A DNA stretch of 40,926 bases from Rhodopirellula sp. (GTDB lineage: Bacteria > Planctomycetota > Planctomycetia > Pirellulales > Pirellulaceae): positions 1 to 40,926 of the forward strand of contig NZGD01000207.1 in the NCBI GenBank assembly GCA_002690925.1, in the 5' to 3' direction. The notes below the pieces were generated by a model that saw nothing but the letters and a program-made list of their open reading frames with translations, was not told where the DNA came from and did no database searches. The translations under genes were made by a program, and so were the position numbers. The stretch's first letter is position 1. Each line of letters begins with the position of its first letter. Below, in pieces: positions 26,163 through 34,048 of the stretch.

Positions 26163-27371
26163 ATGGCAGTATTTCATTACACAGGCGTCAAAGCAGACTC
26201 CACTGTTGTTCGCGGCACAGCCTCCGCGGACACACCCCGCCAAGCTCGTGATCAATTACGTGCGGAAGGCGTTCGCGTAAAAAAAATCGTTGAAACCAAC
26301 GCAACCAAAGCAAAAACCAAAAACCCTTTCTCCCTACCGCTCCGCTCGTTTCGGATTCAATGGGCAACTGCAATCCATGAGATGGCCATGATGCTTCATG
26401 CTGGCATCCCCATTCTGGATGCACTGGATACCATTACCGAACAAAATCGAGGTCCGTTTCGTGTTGCGATGTTGAAGGTCCGCGATCGAGTCGCATCAGG
26501 CTCGTCACTGGCTGGTGCGCTGGCTGAACAGCCAAAGCTGTTCGATCCTGCATCGATTCACATGGTTGAAGTGGGTGAAAACTCCGGGACATTGGACTCT
26601 GTTCTTCAACAACTGTCGCAATTCAAACGCAAGCAATTGACCCTTCGCAATTCTGTAACCACCGCCATGGTCTATCCCGCGTTTCTGACTTGCTTTGGGA
26701 CGACTGCGGCCATATTTCTCATGACTTCAGTCCTGCCTCCACTACTGGAGAATCTTGAAGAAACCATGGAGGTCCTACCTTGGCCCACCCAAGTCGCAAA
26801 GTATTTGAGCAACCTGCTTCTCAATTACGGTTGGCTCCTTGCCGCTTTATTCGTAGTGATGCTGTTCTGCGTGATGTCGATCCTGCGCACCGAACGAGGA
26901 CTGCATTACTGGCATCAGAAATTGCTGAAGCTACCCATCCTGGGTCCCATGATAGTCAAACAGGGGGTTTCACGAATCGCAATGATCATTGCGACTCTTT
27001 CACGCAGCGGCATTGAATTGACCAAAGCAGTAGAACTGGCAGAGCGTTCAACCTCGAATCTTGTATTCAAAAGTGCCCTGAGACAATTTGGAGAACGAAT
27101 CGCGGCAGGTGAAGATGTTTCTGATGCACTAGCCAAGGATGGTGCCTTTCCCCCACTGGCAGTACGCGTTTTCTCGGTAGGGCAGGAGTCTGGTAAACTG
27201 GATGACATGCTTTTCCAACTGGCAGAGGACTATGATGAGCAGGTAGCCACTGCATCGGCTCGGCTCACGTCCCTACTGGAACCCGCATTAATCCTTGTTC
27301 TGGCCGCTGCGGTCGGCTTTCTTTTATTAGCAACCATCCTTCCTATTCTGGAGGCGGGAAATGTCATGTAA
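26163..27371 (+). CDS. gspF: Type II secretion system inner-membrane platform protein GspF
   Basis: A 402-residue polytopic membrane protein. After an N-terminal domain (YTGVKADSTVVRGTASADTPRQARDQLRAEG) come two T2SSF domains. The first is at about 65-190 (MAMMLHAGIPILDALDTI, VEVGENSGTLDSVLQQL) and the second at about 268-390 (ATLSRSGIELTKAVELA, VGQESGKLDDMLFQLAEDYDEQV). Three membrane helices are visible near 170-190, 220-240 and 375-397. It forms the platform that links GspE to the pseudopilus. It begins 131 nt after gspE, the widest gap inside the operon, and overlaps gspG by 11 nt. Confidence 0.95.
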   Translation: MAVFHYTGVKADSTVVRGTASADTPRQARDQLRAEGVRVKKIVETNATKAKTKNPFSLPLRSFRIQWATAIHEMAMMLHAGIPILDALDTITEQNRGPFRVAMLKVRDRVASGSSLAGALAEQPKLFDPASIHMVEVGENSGTLDSVLQQLSQFKRKQLTLRNSVTTAMVYPAFLTCFGTTAAIFLMTSVLPPLLENLEETMEVLPWPTQVAKYLSNLLLNYGWLLAALFVVMLFCVMSILRTERGLHYWHQKLLKLPILGPMIVKQGVSRIAMIIATLSRSGIELTKAVELAERSTSNLVFKSALRQFGERIAAGEDVSDALAKDGAFPPLAVRVFSVGQESGKLDDMLFQLAEDYDEQVATASARLTSLLEPALILVLAAAVGFLLLATILPILEAGNVM

Positions 27372-27813
27372 ATACGCGGCGACGAACTCGAAAAATCAGC
27401 GAAATGCTTTTTCGTTAGTGGAATTGATCGTGGTGATGGTCATTCTGGGAATGCTTGCCGGATTGGTGGCAGTCCGAACGCGCGGCTATCTGATTTCATC
27501 CAAACAAAATGCAGCCAAAACAGAGATTGCCAACATCGTCAAAGCGGTCGAAACTTTTTATGCAGATCAGAGTCGTTACCCAACCACCGATGAAGGCATC
27601 AACCTATTGCTAAGCCCAACCGATTCTTGGCCAAACGGCTTTCTCAACAAGGCTCCACTGGATCCCTGGAAAAACCCATACGAATATGTCAGCCCAGGCT
27701 CTTCAGAACCCTACGAGATCATCTGTTTGGGTGCTGATGGTCGAGAGGGTGGCGAGGGTGAGAACTTGGACTTCACAAGTGAATCTCTGGGTGGCGAAGA
27801 TGGGCGTCAATGA
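27361..27813 (+). CDS. gspG: Type II secretion system major pseudopilin GspG
   Basis: A 150-residue pseudopilin. The leader ends at Ala16 and the mature start is FSLVELIVVMVILGMLAGLVA with Glu at +5; glycine, normally at -1, is replaced by alanine. The globular part has family hallmarks: FYADQSRYPTTDEGINLLL, APLDPWKNPYEYVSPG and the Ca-binding-type end LGADGREGGEGENLDF. A short acidic tail follows. It forms the shaft of the pseudopilus after processing by a prepilin peptidase, which is not in this window. It overlaps gspF by 11 nt and gspH by 14 nt, which fits tight translational coupling. Confidence 0.95.
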   Translation: MSCKYAATNSKNQRNAFSLVELIVVMVILGMLAGLVAVRTRGYLISSKQNAAKTEIANIVKAVETFYADQSRYPTTDEGINLLLSPTDSWPNGFLNKAPLDPWKNPYEYVSPGSSEPYEIICLGADGREGGEGENLDFTSESLGGEDGRQ

Positions 27814-28294
27814 AAACCGACAAGGCTTCACGCTTCTGGAACTGATGATCGTTTTCGTTATTCTAAGCCTACTGGCTACGATTGCGATGACATCGCTGGC
27901 CAGCAGAGTTGGCGACTACAGATTTACCCAGGCAGTAGAAATCATCGGACGCGTGGACGCCCACGCCAGACGCCAGGCAAGCACTCAAAGACGGACGGTG
28001 TGTACATCTGTTGCCACCATGGCAAGTACACTACGTGTAAGCACAGCGCAAGATCCGAATATTCGATCCTTCAAATTACCAAGCGGGATACACATCGGGG
28101 AAACCAAGTTCCGCCAGCAGACAAGTCCAACCACTGATTTTGATATCCGCTATAACCAATATGGAGCCTCTCCAACCTACGCCTTTAAATTGACGCAAGG
28201 TTCCCAAAGCAAATGGATCATTGTTCTGGGTGCGAGTGGCCAAATCATTCAAACCAGTGAAGTGGGCGAGGTTAATGACATCCTATCGCTCTAG
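27800..28294 (+). CDS. gspH: Type II secretion system minor pseudopilin GspH
   Basis: This is a 164-residue protein from the ATG at 27800; a longer in-frame start at 27686 would lie deep inside gspG and place the prepilin signal too far in. The leader is MGVNENRQG, with cleavage after Gly9 and FTLLELMIVFVILSLLATIA as the hydrophobic helix (Glu at +5). The body is beta-rich with LGASGQIIQT near the end, as in GspH/FimT minor pseudopilins. It sits between gspG and gspI in the standard order. It overlaps gspI by 20 nt. Confidence 0.88.
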   Translation: MGVNENRQGFTLLELMIVFVILSLLATIAMTSLASRVGDYRFTQAVEIIGRVDAHARRQASTQRRTVCTSVATMASTLRVSTAQDPNIRSFKLPSGIHIGETKFRQQTSPTTDFDIRYNQYGASPTYAFKLTQGSQSKWIIVLGASGQIIQTSEVGEVNDILSL

Positions 28295-28667
28295 GCAGAG
28301 GCATGGCTTTACCTTGGTTGAAGTTGTCGTTGGCTTGACTCTTCTTGCGACGGTAATCGTTTCATCCTTACTGGCATTCTCAAAGCATCAAAAACAGATC
28401 CGTTTGGCACGCTCCAAAATCACCGCAGTCGAAGTCGCGGATGATCTATTGAACCGCATGTCCGCAAGTCGCACCGGGATCCCCTCTGCTGCGACTGGCC
28501 CTCTTCCTGGACATCCAACTTGGTCTTGGCGAACAAGCGTGACAGAGAAAATGCTTCGCAACCCAATTCCTATGCAGATCATTAAGTTGCAAATCATTGA
28601 GCGGGAGACCAACTCCAAGCTGAACCTCCTTGCATCAACAAGCGTCGTGAAGGCGATCGATCCATGA
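28275..28667 (+). CDS. gspI: Type II secretion system minor pseudopilin GspI
   Basis: A 130-residue protein from the ATG at 28275 inside the gspH end. The leader MTSYRSRQRHG is followed by FTLVEVVVGLTLLATVIVSSLLAF, with Gly at -1 and Glu at +5. The helix continues with SKHQKQIRLARSKITAVEVADDLLNRM, similar to the GspI arrangement of a long amphipathic helix before a small beta domain. The assignment as GspI rests on length, helix pattern and position between gspH and gspJ. It overlaps gspJ by 4 nt (ATGA). Confidence 0.8.
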   Translation: MTSYRSRQRHGFTLVEVVVGLTLLATVIVSSLLAFSKHQKQIRLARSKITAVEVADDLLNRMSASRTGIPSAATGPLPGHPTWSWRTSVTEKMLRNPIPMQIIKLQIIERETNSKLNLLASTSVVKAIDP

Positions 28668-29215
28668 GAAGTCGTCGGCAACAATCCGGATTCACTTTGC
28701 TTGAACTGGTCGCCTCGGCGGTCCTAACTTCGTTAATGATGACCGCGATCCTCGGGATTGTCTGGTCTACGCTGAAACAAACACAGCAACTTCAAAGACA
28801 CGACACGCAACAAGCTTCTTCCACAACCTTGATCCAGCAACTAAGGATGGACTTGCAAAACGCAAGAGGAATGCAGGTCGACCCGAATGGGATTACGCTG
28901 CACGGCTTCTTGGCCCGTGACAAGGCCAGTCGCAGCGTGTCACTAAGCCCCGGACGTGTTCGGTACGCGCTTCGCAAAGTGAAAAGTAAGCGGATACTGG
29001 CGAGAACATCCGACGGGAACTCATGGGATCCAGTGTGGATCGATTTCGGGGCAATTTCAATCGACTCGCTCTCCTTCCTTGAAGTTGACGACGACAGATT
29101 ATCCATGGCAGAGACCGGCGGTCTGCCGGAAGTTCCTGAATCATTCCGAATCACGGTCCAAAGTAACGATGGCACAATTCTCTGGCGTGAGGTGATCCAT
29201 CATCATGAAAATTAA
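28664..29215 (+). CDS. gspJ: Type II secretion system minor pseudopilin GspJ
   Basis: A 183-residue protein. The leader MRSRRQQSG is cleaved before FTLLELVASAVLTSLMMTAILGIVW, with Glu at +5. The following helix and beta-rich body (LIQQLRMDLQNARGMQVDPNGITLHGF; VRYALRK) match minor pseudopilin GspJ in size and design. GspJ is part of the GspH-I-J-K tip complex of the pseudopilus. It overlaps gspI by ATGA and gspK by 11 nt. Confidence 0.82.
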   Translation: MRSRRQQSGFTLLELVASAVLTSLMMTAILGIVWSTLKQTQQLQRHDTQQASSTTLIQQLRMDLQNARGMQVDPNGITLHGFLARDKASRSVSLSPGRVRYALRKVKSKRILARTSDGNSWDPVWIDFGAISIDSLSFLEVDDDRLSMAETGGLPEVPESFRITVQSNDGTILWREVIHHHEN

Positions 29216-30194
29216 AGCAGAACCAAAGCACCTAACAGCAACCAGACCTGCAAGGCGATATGCGGGACACAAACGCCAATCTCGCTCCGGTTATGTTCTC
29301 ATGACTGTCATCGCTGTTTCCATTCTCGTCATCACGTGCCTCAGCATGCTCGCACGTCAAAGTCTCAGAATGGGTTTGAACGCTGCGGACAAGGAACGCA
29401 TGCTGCAGAAACGCTGGGGCTCTCTAAGTCTGCAACGAACCTTGCTGGCAAATGCTGGACGTATTTTTGAACAGCAGGACAAAAAAAACGAGCGTCAGGA
29501 CAACACCACAACCCCGGTGATTCAAAGTAAGCTCACTCTCGGTGAAGTCACCTTTGACCTTCTTCTTGCGGACGAAGACGCCAAGCTCCCGTTGAACACG
29601 CTTTACCACCACGTGGGCTTAAAGAAAACAGAAGACAGTATCAGCCGGGTCGCTGGATCGAACGTGACACTTGCAACTCGCCTGATTCCGGCAGTCGAAC
29701 CAATGCAGATATCGAGAGAAGAAAAGCAAATTGCTGTAACGGATGACGAGGGAGAGGAAGATGTGCGAGATGCCTTCCGCAGCTGGGGAGAAGTATTCGA
29801 CCTAGCAACTCTCAGTAAGACCGCGAGAAATCAGTCTTCATTGCAGGCTGCTACGACAAACTTAACCTGCTGGGGAAGCGGACAACTGAACTTTCGTCGC
29901 GCATCCGACGAAGCAATTCTGGCGTTAGCCAATATTGTCGTGCAAGATGGAAAAGCAAGACGAGTTTTGCAACGATACAGGTCAAGTCCCACCGCATCGC
30001 TACCGACTCTTTTGTTAAGCGAAGTGAGCAACCAACAGAAACAACGCCAACTACAAGCCTTTTTTTCAGAGACCAGCACAAACTTTTCGATCTGGATCGA
30101 TGCACGCTCACCAACGGGCCCCTCACTGCGAACATTCACTGTCATGAAACGCGATGCAGAGGGCGTCGTACAACAACAACGCTTTTATCTTTAA
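29205..30194 (+). CDS. gspK: Type II secretion system minor pseudopilin GspK-like
   Basis: A 329-residue protein with an unusually long basic leader (residues 1-29) ahead of a helix YVLMTVIAVSILVITCLSMLA. The +5 position is Thr, not Glu, as is typical of GspK. The hallmark segment DEDAKLPLNTL (123-133) is close to the GspK D-E-x-x-K-x-x-L-N motif. The alpha-helical domain that follows fits GspK. GspK caps the pseudopilus tip. It overlaps gspJ by 11 nt. Confidence 0.82.
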   Translation: MKIKAEPKHLTATRPARRYAGHKRQSRSGYVLMTVIAVSILVITCLSMLARQSLRMGLNAADKERMLQKRWGSLSLQRTLLANAGRIFEQQDKKNERQDNTTTPVIQSKLTLGEVTFDLLLADEDAKLPLNTLYHHVGLKKTEDSISRVAGSNVTLATRLIPAVEPMQISREEKQIAVTDDEGEEDVRDAFRSWGEVFDLATLSKTARNQSSLQAATTNLTCWGSGQLNFRRASDEAILALANIVVQDGKARRVLQRYRSSPTASLPTLLLSEVSNQQKQRQLQAFFSETSTNFSIWIDARSPTGPSLRTFTVMKRDAEGVVQQQRFYL

Positions 30195-30209
30195 CAGTTC
30201 GATTGCAAC

Positions 30210-30764
30210 ATGGAACTTCAGCGACAACGGCACTATCTAACGATCACAACAGCTTGTGTGTTGTTGTTTTCTGCTGCTATCGTTTTCTGGTCAGTTTCTG
30301 CTGTCGATGATTCATCGCAACAGTTGCCAGGCCTACAGACTGGCCACGCTTCCACCCCCGAAGTCTCCCGCGATCCTGAAATCACTATTCCGACCGCGAT
30401 GACACAACGACAGTTGCGTGGACCACTCTATGACGCCAAGCCAGCTCCACCGCCCAAACCAAGCCCTCCCCAACCCCCCCCTGTTAAATCACACCCCAAA
30501 CTTGACCTAAGCCTTATTGGAACAATCATCGAATCAAATAACAGCCTTGCCATCATCGCCGATGCCAATGGTGAATTCGATGTAAAGGCTGTTGGTGAAA
30601 CCTTGGAATTAGCCCCTGATGAAATAGTCATCACGAGCATTCAGGCCGACCAGGTAACCTTGAGACATTTGGGTAAAACGACGACCTTAAGTCTCGAACG
30701 CACGCAGAAAAAGCCCAAGGGCGCGAACGGAAATCGCAACAATCGAAAGCGGGGCTTGAAATGA
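30210..30764 (+). CDS. gspC: GspC-like inner-membrane protein with HR domain
   Basis: A 184-residue bitopic protein with a short cytoplasmic N-terminus, one membrane helix (about 12-31), a linker with a proline-rich stretch (about 74-93, many PPP/KP), and a homology-region domain (about 98-165). The HR-type pattern reads LDLSLIGTIIESNNSLAIIAD, then VKAVGE and IVITSIQADQVTLRHLG. The tail is basic (K/R/N). There is no PDZ or coiled-coil domain, so it is shorter than proteobacterial GspC (about 270). PilP-like proteins share this fold. It should link the secretin to the inner-membrane platform. It overlaps gspL by 4 nt. Confidence 0.72.
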   Translation: MELQRQRHYLTITTACVLLFSAAIVFWSVSAVDDSSQQLPGLQTGHASTPEVSRDPEITIPTAMTQRQLRGPLYDAKPAPPPKPSPPQPPPVKSHPKLDLSLIGTIIESNNSLAIIADANGEFDVKAVGETLELAPDEIVITSIQADQVTLRHLGKTTTLSLERTQKKPKGANGNRNNRKRGLK

Positions 30765-32236
30765 TGTTTCGCGGCAGCCTGATTATCCAAGACAAGCATG
30801 AATGGCGTATTCATGTTGCCGATGATTTCCGCACACTTCCCAAAGCAACGGACAATGCTGAAATTGTTGCAGCAGTCAAAGAATTACGAAAAAAATCAAA
30901 TTTCGTGAACACAGGATGCATCATTGCCCCAGCATCTGATTCGTGTTTTTTTTCACGCCTCAACCTGCCCTCCGAACTTGACACAAGAGATCGGCCCTCA
31001 CTGATTTATGAACTTGAAAATCATCTTCCCATCGACGCTGAATCCATGTCAGCTGACTTTGCAGCACTCCCTTCAGCGGTTGCCCAGGATCAATCGCCGC
31101 GCGGCGCTTCTGTTTCTGCTATTGCAATCGAAGTGCATGAATGGAAACCACTTACGGATAGTTTGGAAGCCGCAAACATTCCCGTTACCAACATTATCCC
31201 GAGTGCCGCCCTTGCCATTACATCACTGCATGAAAAACATGCGTTTGTCGGCACAAACAGCCTTCTGCTCTGTCATGGCGACCATGCCGACTTGATCACG
31301 CTGGCGGACGATTGCATCTTTTCGTGGAAATACTTCAAACTTGAAGCTGCAAGCCTGAAACGACACAAAAATCTGGACCTTGCAAAATCGAAGCAAACCC
31401 TCGTTGTTGACTGCCCTGAAGCACAGGTGGCACTGATTAGAGACAACGCAGGAGCAATACAACTCGACTCAGACTCGTTAATTTCACATTACCTTCAGGG
31501 TGCTAACACAGCTCTCTCAAAGCCCTCCTCCAACCTCTTCAATCTTCGACGTGATGACCTTGCGTCGGAAGATCCACTGCGGCCCATCAGTCGTCAACTT
31601 TCGTGGCTGGCATTTGCCGTTGCCACCTGCCTCGCAACGATGATCTTCGGCAGTTGGTGGCGCGCGACAAGAATCGAAAGCAGAATTGCGAAAAATCTGC
31701 TTGCTCAATCTGAAGCCTTCGAAGAGTCCTTTCCTGATACTCGCGTACCTGCTTCGCTACTACGACGTGTTCGCAGCGAACACTCCCGAATCATGGGCTC
31801 AAGAAATGCAACCAAACAGATCGAAGCTCCCAATTCGGCAACTGAAGTGATGCGTGTACTCTTAGCATCTTTGCCAACAGCCACCCGTATGCGAATCAGC
31901 TCAATCGATATCCGCAATGGGGATTTGAATCTTACATTTCAAGTCCAACACTTTGTCGACGCGGGGGTCGTGGCAGAAGCACTCTCCCAAGGTGGCTTCG
32001 ACGTTTCCCAACCTGCCACAACGCAAAAAGACGCTAAAACGTTTGAGTCCTCGCTCCAAGCAAAATGGCGAAAAGACAGTTCAGCTAACACCAACCATGC
32101 CGGCGAGAAGCCAGCCGCAATTCCCAGAGTTGAACAGGGCAATCCCTCCACCGGCACACCCCCTCCACTTGGCCCTGGCATTACATCTCGTCTTACACTT
32201 CCCCCAACGGATGAATCGGAGATCGATGCGAAATGA
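30761..32236 (+). CDS. gspL: GspL/PilM-N-like inner-membrane platform protein
   Basis: A 491-residue protein. The first 255 residues look like an actin-fold cytoplasmic domain of the GspL/PilM type (CIIAPASDSCFFSRLNLP, LIYELENHLPID, TNIIPSAALAI, NSLLLCHGDHADLITL). NLRRDDLA precedes a single membrane helix (about 278-298). A ferredoxin-like periplasmic domain follows (EVMRVLLASLPTATRMRISSIDIRNGDLNLTFQV), and the end is a Pro/Thr-rich low-complexity tail (about 430-491) not usual for GspL. It should recruit GspE and bind GspM. It overlaps its neighbours by 4 nt on both sides. Confidence 0.75.
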   Translation: MMFRGSLIIQDKHEWRIHVADDFRTLPKATDNAEIVAAVKELRKKSNFVNTGCIIAPASDSCFFSRLNLPSELDTRDRPSLIYELENHLPIDAESMSADFAALPSAVAQDQSPRGASVSAIAIEVHEWKPLTDSLEAANIPVTNIIPSAALAITSLHEKHAFVGTNSLLLCHGDHADLITLADDCIFSWKYFKLEAASLKRHKNLDLAKSKQTLVVDCPEAQVALIRDNAGAIQLDSDSLISHYLQGANTALSKPSSNLFNLRRDDLASEDPLRPISRQLSWLAFAVATCLATMIFGSWWRATRIESRIAKNLLAQSEAFEESFPDTRVPASLLRRVRSEHSRIMGSRNATKQIEAPNSATEVMRVLLASLPTATRMRISSIDIRNGDLNLTFQVQHFVDAGVVAEALSQGGFDVSQPATTQKDAKTFESSLQAKWRKDSSANTNHAGEKPAAIPRVEQGNPSTGTPPPLGPGITSRLTLPPTDESEIDAK

Positions 32237-32775
32237 CAGGAAAAAGCCCAAAACGTCAGCGACAGCTCATTACCATCGCCCTGGTCTTCATGGGAATTTA
32301 CGCAATCAGTGGCGTCATGGGAACGAAGGCGAAACAGAAACGCTTGGACCAATCATTCCAAGACCTAGATTCGATCCGCACAATGCTAAATGATATCAAA
32401 CAACTAAAATCGGCACCCAAAGTCGCTGCGTTTCGCCTCGACTCCCCCTCTGAAATCACCAACCGAATTTCAGCAGCGAGAACAGCTGCCGACCTGCCGG
32501 AATCCACCTTACTGCGTGAAGAGCCGACCTCACCTCAAAGAATCAATCGATCTGATTTTGAACTTCGTTCTACGACGATTGACCTTGCTCCTGCAAGCCT
32601 GACGCAAATCATTGCCTTCTGTGAGAATCTCAGAGATGAGAATTCCGGAACTCTAGTCCGAGACTTGACACTCACCGAGCCAAGAACGGGGACGCAGCAA
32701 ACGGGCCCTGAGTCATGGAAGGCAACTTTGGTATTGACCCAAATGTTCTTTTCACCGAAAAGTCGAAATGAATAG
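32233..32775 (+). CDS. gspM: GspM/PilO-like inner-membrane platform protein
   Basis: A 180-residue bitopic protein with a short basic cytoplasmic start (MTGKSPKRQRQ), one membrane helix (about 12-30), a coiled-coil-prone segment (KAKQKRLDQSFQDLDSIRTMLNDIKQLKS) and a small ferredoxin-like domain (ELRSTTIDLAPASLTQIIAFCENLRDENSGTLVRDLTLTEP). This design and position directly after the GspL-like gene fit GspM. Sequence similarity across this family is always low, so the call leans on context. It begins with an ATGA overlap. Confidence 0.7.
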   Translation: MTGKSPKRQRQLITIALVFMGIYAISGVMGTKAKQKRLDQSFQDLDSIRTMLNDIKQLKSAPKVAAFRLDSPSEITNRISAARTAADLPESTLLREEPTSPQRINRSDFELRSTTIDLAPASLTQIIAFCENLRDENSGTLVRDLTLTEPRTGTQQTGPESWKATLVLTQMFFSPKSRNE

Positions 32776-32862
32776 AGTAGCTCACCGGTCGTAGGTAGAT
32801 TTCCGATGAACACGCTCAAATACCGACGTTTCCTGACGTAACACCCTTCTGACGAGTCACGG

Positions 32863-33861
32863 ATGAGGGCTAGACGCACCGCCTATTCAGTACTCGCCAC
32901 AGCTTCGCTGCTGGTAATAATCGTTGGTTGCGCATCCTTCAGTGATCAACATGCTTCGCTTATAAAAATTGAGTCCAGTCGGAACCCCGCCAAAGCACAA
33001 CGCTTAACTCTGGCTGGTGTGAACGCATTAGAAAATGGCGAGCCAGAGTATGCAGCAGAAAAACTGCTTTCCGCAATCAGAGCCGATCCTCAATACGGAC
33101 CAGCCCACAACAATTTAGGACTGCTGCAATTTGACGACGGCAAACTTTACGAGGCCGTTCTGTCGTTTGAGCGGGCCAGAGAGTTGATGCCTACCGATCC
33201 TGCTGTCTACTACAACTTGGGATTGGTACTGGAGAAAGCTGGCAAAAAGAACCAAGCACTTGAGTTCTACAGGCAAGCAGTCGAAATTGATCCAACTGAA
33301 GCTCACTTTCTAGGTAATCTCGTTCGCTTAAGACGCAGACTCGATGAGAACGGTCCCGATGTGGTCGCCCAACTGCAAGACTTGATGCTGATTGAAACAC
33401 GACCAGACTGGCGAGCCTGGGCTTCTGAACAACTGGAACTCGCACTCAACCCAAACCTGGACCGCGGCCCCAAGACACCGGATTTTGGTGACAGTGAATC
33501 AACAAACGGGCGTATGAAGAACGAGAGTCAGAACGAACCTCAAACAAGAGTCATCGACCTGAGCCCTGATGCCATGAAACCAGGCTCCAGCAAATCCACT
33601 GATCAATCAAAAAACACCCCGGAATTATTACCTAGAGGCATTGCGGGGGCCCTGAGCCCCGGATCGCATTTTGCAGATGCCGAGATAAAGAACCAGCAGG
33701 AACAGGAGCAAACCTCCGCTTCGTTCAGCAGGCCCATCCCGATTCGTAGCGAAGGCGCGTTCAACACACTGCCCCAAAGCATCAGTGACTCAACAGATGG
33801 CAGCCCCGGGCCACCATCAGACGCTGAAGATTCATCGGTGGACATTCAACCCGACCAATGA
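32863..33861 (+). CDS. TPR lipoprotein at the end of the T2SS operon
   Basis: A 332-residue lipoprotein with signal LLVIIVGCAS and predicted lipidated Cys23. Three TPR units occupy about 45-150: YAAEKLLSAIRADPQYGPAHNNLGLL, YEAVLSFERARELMPTDPAVYYNLGLVL and NQALEFYRQAVEIDPTEAHFLGNLV. The C-terminal 150 residues are hydrophilic, Ser/Pro/Asp/Gln-rich and probably disordered. TPR lipoproteins such as PilF/PilW act as pilotins for secretins in type IV pilus systems, so a pilotin role for the GspD here is a reasonable guess. It follows gspM by 87 nt and is the last plus-strand gene before convergent zwf. Confidence 0.82.
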   Translation: MRARRTAYSVLATASLLVIIVGCASFSDQHASLIKIESSRNPAKAQRLTLAGVNALENGEPEYAAEKLLSAIRADPQYGPAHNNLGLLQFDDGKLYEAVLSFERARELMPTDPAVYYNLGLVLEKAGKKNQALEFYRQAVEIDPTEAHFLGNLVRLRRRLDENGPDVVAQLQDLMLIETRPDWRAWASEQLELALNPNLDRGPKTPDFGDSESTNGRMKNESQNEPQTRVIDLSPDAMKPGSSKSTDQSKNTPELLPRGIAGALSPGSHFADAEIKNQQEQEQTSASFSRPIPIRSEGAFNTLPQSISDSTDGSPGPPSDAEDSSVDIQPDQ

Positions 33862-34048
33862 CACCATTGCCTCGTTATCTAGTGATGACAGTGATTGTCG
33901 CGACCTAGCGCAGGATGCCTTTTTGATCGCCGAAGCTTACTGCAGCAGTGCCTCACAAGCACCTACCGCAGAAACATCCACTCTTGCTTGAACACTAACC
34001 TCAACGATTCGGTACTCCTGCATGAGATCGCTGACGTAGCACTGATTG

